Source of the DNA: Styela clava | Taxonomy: Eukaryota; Chordata; Ascidiacea; Stolidobranchia; Styelidae | Assembly: GCF_964204865.1 (NCBI RefSeq) | Contig: NC_135257.1 | Span: forward strand, 1,116,001-1,180,000 | Reading direction: 5' to 3' | DNA length: 64,000 bases | Shown: piece by piece, positions 58,351-64,000 of the stretch | Position numbering within the stretch: the stretch's first letter is position 1 | Layout of the letters: every line of letters begins with the position of its first letter | Translations under genes and position numbers: made by a program | The notes under the pieces: model-generated | Told to the model about the DNA's origin: nothing | The model's input: the letters and a program-made list of their open reading frames with translations, nothing else | Database searches by the model: none

Positions 58351-61300
58351 ATGACGAAACACTGGAACTGCTTTGTAGCAGAGTGCAATTCTAACTGCTG
58401 AACTGGAGAAACTCCCACCTGTATTTCTATGTTCCGCTTAAAAAGGAGCTTTTGTCACATTATAAAAGCTTCTTTAGAACGGATGGAATAGATTGGAGGC
58501 GTCGGCAATGCATCTGCCCATTGCACTGGAGTAAACCAAGGCGAAATTCACAACATTTGCCTGATATCAGGGTGCCTACTGGTTCTAGTCTTCTAGACAA
58601 AAGAGGAGTGTTAGGGAACATAGGGCTGTGAAAAGAGGTGCAAGGGAAAGTAGGCGCAACAAACTACTAGAAAAGTCACAACCTGGTGAGATATTACAGA
58701 ATGTCAAGGAGAGTCTGAGTGAAGTGAGTGGAGAAAATGCTACTCTTCGCGTTCACCTTCGTCAGCAGGTCACTGATAATGAATTACTTGCCAGTGAAAA
58801 TTTTAGATTGAGAAATACAATAGAAAAGCTAAAGAAGGAGTTGAAGGAAAGCGAGGAAGTGAGAAAATTGGAACAGAGAAATGTTGAAAGAATAATGGAG
58901 AACAAATGGAAGTTTAGCTGGGACACTGTGACAGAAAGTTATTTCAAGTATTTTACAGGCATGAGTCGGGACAGTCTTGAGACTTTGTTTAGCTGCTTGA
59001 AGCCATACCTACACCTAATCAAATATCAATCATGTATTAGCAGCAAAAGTTACAAGCGGAAGGTTAGTAAAGAGAACGAGCTTTTCACGACTCTATCCAT
59101 CTGCAGACATGCTCTGCATATGGAATTTGCAGGCTGGATGCTCAAAGTTTCGGCCTCGACAATGAGCAGAATTTTTGAAGCATGGATAGTGTTTGGCGAT
59201 GCAGTTTTGGGTATGGTAGACTTGCAGCCTTCACATGGATTAATGAAAAAAGTTATTCCTCAAATTTACCAAGAATTGGGATTCGGCCATATAACACTGG
59301 TCTTGGATGCAACGGAATTCAAAACAAAACAGTTTTCCGATTTGAATTTAAACACAATCTTTTTTTCTGATTACAAGCAATGTCATACTGTTAAAGCACT
59401 TGTCTGCTTAGCTCCTCATGGCGCTTTAACAATGGTTCCAGATTTATATCCAGGATCTATCACAGACACGACAATAACACAAATAACGGGCTCACTCAGA
59501 AATTGTTTACTTCATGATGGAATATTGACTGACAAAGGTTGGTATTGAGTGGTTGTAGTTAGTTTTACCAATGACATTAAACAACATGATAGGCAACTCT
59601 GACGTCACTCCATAAGACTACAGGCAAAACATTGTATTTCATGATACGCTCCAATGCACATATTTCTCGTCGCCTTTCGCGTCCGTTTTCCGCTCGCTCT
59701 TGCTACTCGGCGTCTTTTTTACGTATAGTACCTGCCTTTTTGCGCCTGTAACGAAACAAAATAATCTCTATATCTAAGAAGTTTTGCTTACTTGGAAAGC
59801 TGGAATAACAGGCAAGCTGTAAAGAGCAATTCTGGACATCATAGACGTTTTTTTTTTATCAGAGAAGATTACAAACGCGATAGCGGAAAGATTTGTGTGG
59901 AACATTTTGCAGATAATGACAAAGTTCAAAGTTAGTAATTTTAATGTTTGCGCTTAATCATTGAAATTTCATTTAAAGAGGGTGTCATACAAAACTGTGC
60001 TGCGATACAATTCCATAACACAAAGTTTGCACTTATCGAACTTGCTTTTGTAGGTGAATTTATTAGACATATTACATATTCAGTTAATCGTAGGTAACAT
60101 TGCTGGTACATAATGCATCGTAGATAGGTTTGTTTAAATTTAGGAATTTAGCTCATAGCCCACTAATTAATATTATCTTCTATGCAGGAGGTTGCAGGGC
60201 TGAATTCAACTTGCAGCCTTACCGATCACCTGACGATGCTCATTTAGTTTGGCTCGAGCAAGTCTTCTTGAAATGCTTGTGTGGATGGAAACTACCTATA
60301 TTTTTTGCCTTCCTCCGATTTTAGACAAATTTATTCTGAGGGATTTCGCATATAATTCTCACTAATTGTTGGCTGTTTATAATTCCTATTGATTGTGAAT
60401 TCTGATTATAACAATGAGTTGAAAATTTTTTTACCTAATTTACTGGCACCTTTTTCTTGTCAATACTCCAAGCTGAGGTAATAAACATGACAATACATTT
60501 ATGTCATCTGGAAGCAAAATATGCACACTAATTAATAGTTTGGCACATTGAGATAATACATCATGACAGAAAATACAAGTTAAAGATATGTATGACCATC
60601 ACATGGTAATTAAAATTAAAAAAAATTAATAGGGGCTGTGGAGTATGGAAAGTTCAAGACAAAGAAAAAAACAAATGTTCATAGCTCATGAACTCTCAAT
60701 TTTGCCTCCATTGCTTTGTGAAGGCCAGTATATTTCGAGTGGCTGAATTGGTTTACCTTTATGATAGCAACGATTTTGTATTTAATATAGCGAGATTATT
60801 TCAATTTAATTGAAGTGATATAATTTCCCAAAGCAATGCTTGAATCGTCTAGAATAGATCAGTGGTGTCAAACTCATGGGTTTTCGAGAGCCGCATTGCA
60901 TTTTGAAAATTGTAAAAAGAGCCGCAAACAGTTTTTGATAATGTATACTTAAAAGATATTTTTAGGATAGTTTTAGTTTGTGACATATATTGTGATGCAA
61001 CTAAACAGTTGGATTAAGTTTTATTATTTTCCTCAATTTCAAATGCAATTACATATTAATATTTGCATTCCACTATTATTGCAACATTTGCAAGTTACAG
61101 TATTTATTATAAAAAATCGTAAAATTCTATGTACAACCATCAAAATCATTTTTGAACAAGCTTTGAATAAGGAAATAATAATACATACACTAAAAATAAC
61201 TTAATCTAAATATATGAACCTAAAATTAACAAAAATACTACAGTATAAACTCAATGTTTTAATAATTACATTTGTCCTGGCGTTTGGCATCTTTTTTGTG

Positions 61301-64000
61301 TCACCAGCATACTAAGGCCAGTCTGAAATGATTTTATAGTACCAACTCTAACTAACGAGGCCACATGATCATGGGTTTATCTGGATCTTTACGAATGTTT
61401 AATTAATTCCAGTAATGCAAAAAAGTTACTTTTATCATTTCATGTATAGATCAGTAAAAAAACAAATGACAGATTTTTTCGACAAGACATTTCGCACTAC
61501 ATTGCGTGGCATAGGATTGCTTGAATTATTATTGATATTGATTTTTAGTAACTAAGTCGTTGTATAATCATATTAATATACAAACACATGGAAATTTTCT
61601 GTTCGAAGTTGGTCTTCGAATTTGTCATATTGACTGCTGAGCTTATTGTGTTTTTTGATTGTATTGATGGAAATATGACAAATTAAACAATGTGCTTCAG
61701 AATTTTGTGAAGAGCAGAAATGTTACAACTCCCATTTTCTTCGAAAATGCCACCTTCTTCATGTACTTTGCGTTTAATTTAATTACTCAAGTGTTTTATT
61801 CAAGTATTCTTTTGCTAGCTTGATGTGTATTCTTAATTGGGTCAAAATGTGGACAAAAAAAATCAATATTCCAAAACTACTTTCAGTAAATTGTTTTCTG
61901 TGTGAATAATCAATTTCACTTTAGAAGGTTTGAAAAATCTATTACATTTAGATAAAAAAAAAAAAACTTCCAAAATACTATTACAATTATTGTTAAACGT
62001 TCGAGGGCCGCACTGGAAGTTCTCTGGGGCCGCGAGTTTGAGATCCCTGGTCTAGATTGAAGTTATTCAAAAAATATATGATAGTATTTTATCATGAATG
62101 ATGATTATACCCCTTCCGGAATTTCTTCTATAGTACTACCAAAAGTTGATGAACCAAATATAACACAGGTGCAGTGAGGTACCCGTAATCCTCATTTCCA
62201 AAGCTGTTTTAAGTATGTCTGGCGTGTTTTGTGCCTTTTTACAAATAAGACCGCTTATGCAATCTTACGCTTTGGAATTTTTAGTTATTTTCCTCAAGCC
62301 CTGCAGAATGTGGGGGCCATACACAACTCTACCGGAGGGTCAAATGTCTTTGCATGCCTCCATAGGTTGTTTTTCTATTGCAATTTTCTATTTTCAAATG
62401 CATTATATTTCTTGGAATCACACTGTCACTGATATGTCGCCAGACTTCTGATATCTCCCCGTCTGCTATAGTTGTCCTGTGAATAAATAATAGGAAATTG
62501 AGATTAGACGAATAGTTGAAAGTTTTGCTTTATGTCGGCTTAATTTCTTGATTGATATACTTACTATTTCTGCTATTGCCTCTTGTGCTGCAAGAGTCTC
62601 ACAATGCTTAGACAGGTTTGTCCACAACTTTCACATCTGAAGAAAGAGAGGAGATTTATTAATTTTCGTTAAGAATAAATAAAGCAGTCTATATGATTCA
62701 GAATGGAAAAGCTAATAAATCCAATATCTCATGTTTTATTTAAAAAATATTTTACTGAATTTGGTATATAAACCAACTAATAAAAGGGTTTAGTCAGAAA
62801 ATTACAAGCATTCGTGGCTCCAAATACTTGAGAAATCAGACTATACAATATAGACCGGTATGAGTGAAATGTTAGGTGAACTTGTTAACACTTTGATTCA
62901 ATACGCAAATAAAAGTGAATGCGTAATAGTATGTTACAATGAGCAGCAATCAACATTGAGTATATATCCTCACTGATTAAAAAAATCTAACTGGAGGTGC
63001 ATGAACTATTTGAAACCATAAGGGGTAAGTAAATATGTAATTTCGGCAAATGGGCAACTACGTACCGTACTGAATTAATAACTTCGTAGTATTTGACAAA
63101 GGCTGGCTCTCCCACATGTACTTAACAGTGCGATGCCCGGGTGTGATATACAACAATAGTATTCACCTTACCTTTTACCGATCTCTTTTTACCCCAACTT
63201 TCAAAAATATCATTAAAATCGACAACAACTGTCAAAGCAGGCACGAACACCATTCGTGCTACGCCTTGAAAGCAGCACACATCCGCTCGTTTTCGTCTCG
63301 TCAAGGATGTGCATTGGAGCGTGCTATCGAATACGATCTTCGGACAAAAATGCCGGAGTTGCGCATCATGTTGTTTAATGTCATTGGTTTTACATGCTTT
63401 ATAAAATCTCGCAATGAATTGGCAATATGGGCTACCCTATATCTAACGAAAGCCCAATTTAGCGATGTACCCAATTAAGTCCACTCAAAGTACCTCACAT
63501 AACCATCTGGCTGTAGTATTCCCCAAAATATTGTATTTAGGTCTTCTGAATGCCTTTATCGTGCTCTATTATTTACAACCCCATGACCCCCTCTGCCCCC
63601 CATACGGTACCGGTACAGGTGCGAAGTCCTTTATGGGGGTAAAAAATCAGGAAGGAATTGAAGCTGAAGTGCCAAAAATATTGATTACACTTGTATTCTC
63701 ATCCACATTAAAATAACCAGAGCTCAGGTTTTTACTAAGTGTGAACATCTAGAAATTCAAAATAAAAATTGTGATCTAGGCCTGTTCTGTTCTCACTCGG
63801 TGATATATCAAATTTTAAGAGGGATTCTGTTTTTCAGGTTTTGCGATTAGTGAACTTGCTGCGGAGAAAGGTGCAGAGCACAACAGACCTCCAATGAAAA
63901 CAGAAAATCAATTTTGCGAAGGTGAATGTGATGACAATTACAAAATCGCATGTCTTAGGATTCATGTGGAAAGATGGTACGCATCATGCTTTATAACTAG
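58351..64000 (+). CDS. THAP-DDE_Tnp_4 transposase-like gene, split and partial
   Basis: The main exon is open from 58628 back to an in-frame TAG near 58580 and forward to 59537. It encodes a coiled-coil linker (ENATLRVHLRQQ..) and the DDE_Tnp_4 core (LVLDATEF with the first Asp, FSDYKQCHTVKALVCLAPHG, YPGSITDTTIT with the second Asp, LTDKG). At 59538 a GT donor follows DK(G). Past 4.3 kb, a TTTTTCAG acceptor at 63837 resumes in phase: FAISELAAEKGAEHNRPPMK, then ACLRIHVER with the catalytic Glu, then another GT at 63977. The gene continues beyond the window. Upstream (58351-58600) a C2CH THAP domain (NCFVAECNSN, CICPLHW, DLP-like LPDIRVP) is present but needs frame shifts near 58400 and 58600. 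This may be decay, assembly errors or a missed intron. Such proteins are PIF/Harbinger-like or domesticated transposases. Confidence 0.7.
58628..59537 (+). other. Main DDE exon of the split transposase gene
   Basis: 910 nt, ending in phase 1 at ACAAAG before GTTGGT. An in-frame stop follows 11 bases later if unspliced, which would remove the catalytic Glu. Confidence 0.7.
59538..60859. other. Left part of the transposase intron
   Basis: Mostly uninformative AT-rich sequence apart from the THAP-like segment at 59801-59935. A second open piece at 60186-60324 (GCRAEFNLQPYRSPDD..) is not recognised. Confidence 0.35.
59801..59935 (+). pseudogene. THAP-domain-like fragment
   Basis: Encodes WNNRQAVKSNSGHH and then REDYKRDSGKICVEHFADND before a stop. 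The W and CxxHF spacing matches the second half of a THAP zinc finger. The first Cys pair is not found. It sits inside the large intron of the transposase gene and may be a relic of a second THAP element. Confidence 0.4.
60860..62049. mobile_element. Non-autonomous hAT-type element in the intron
   Basis: Starts CAGTGGTGTCAAACTCATGG and ends CGCGAGTTTGAGATCCCTG, inverted ends with GAGCCGCA/GGGCCGCA-type subterminal sequence. Flanking 8-mers GAATAGAT (60852-60859) and GTCTAGAT (62050-62057) agree at six of eight. The interior is AT-rich and has no transposase. Confidence 0.78.
62058..63837. other. Right part of the transposase intron
   Basis: No supported exon. GTACCGGTAC motifs are near 63605. 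Minus-strand segments around 62460 and 62640 have splice-like edges but no open coding frame. Confidence 0.35.
63838..63976 (+). other. Second DDE exon with the catalytic Glu
   Basis: Follows TTTTTCAG. It encodes GFAISELAAEKGAEHNRPPM, NQFCEGECDDNYKIACLRIH and VER, the expected continuation of DKG in DDE_Tnp_4 proteins, and ends at a GTACGC donor. Confidence 0.7.

Noticed and set aside
62440-62650. Small exons on the minus strand with AG/GTAAGT edges
   Set aside because: All three frames contain stops and no domain is visible.

Overview
This is a eukaryotic, animal nuclear window: AT-rich, intron-rich and crowded with transposable elements. GT-AG introns, single-gene transcription units, AATAAA signals and animal protein families (LC8 dynein light chain, MARVEL protein, COQ5, an LDL-receptor-like YWTD protein with HYR and sushi domains) show this. 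The tunicate or other invertebrate-deuterostome feel of the repeats is only an impression; I cannot name the species.

Host genes, left to right: an intronless R-SNARE-like gene (579-953, +) whose membrane anchor is replaced by a cysteine-rich tail; DYNLL/LC8 (14885-15427, -, two coding exons); a large single-pass receptor (21580-33321, -, 21 coding exons that join in frame to 1,018 residues: signal peptide, YWTD propeller, EGF, YWTD propeller, EGF, HYR, sushi, Ser/Thr stalk, TM, short tail); a four-TM MARVEL-like protein (39568-41500, -, two exons); and COQ5, the mitochondrial ubiquinone methyltransferase (45825-48771, -, five exons, 277 residues). I found no operon-like arrangement or shared pathway among them.

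Mobile DNA fills most of the rest. Two LINEs have both ORFs open: a CR1/Jockey-type element (about 5531-10100, -) and a Tx1/L1-type element (49186-54307, -) with a long A tail and an 11-bp target duplication, lying about 0.4 kb upstream of COQ5. Two LINE fragments are at 2362-3528 and 37171-38720. At least five non-autonomous hAT-type elements are delimited by terminal inverted repeats, three with perfect 8-bp duplications (2311-3967, 18859-19404, 41769-43621) and two less perfect (44249-45618, 60860-62049). A tRNA-derived SINE is nested in one of them. A Mutator-like element with 222-bp TIRs (56299-58139) carries a PHD-finger ORF and a decayed transposase. It is followed by a THAP/DDE_Tnp_4 transposase gene split by a 4.3-kb intron that runs off the right edge. 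A decayed transposase-like gene lies at about 12055-13545. Short palindromes and CCGGTACCGG-type motifs are scattered throughout.

The points most worth following are the receptor architecture, the cysteine-tailed SNARE, the MULE with its PHD gene and composite TIRs, and the split THAP/DDE gene. I see no CRISPR array, rRNA or true tRNA gene.
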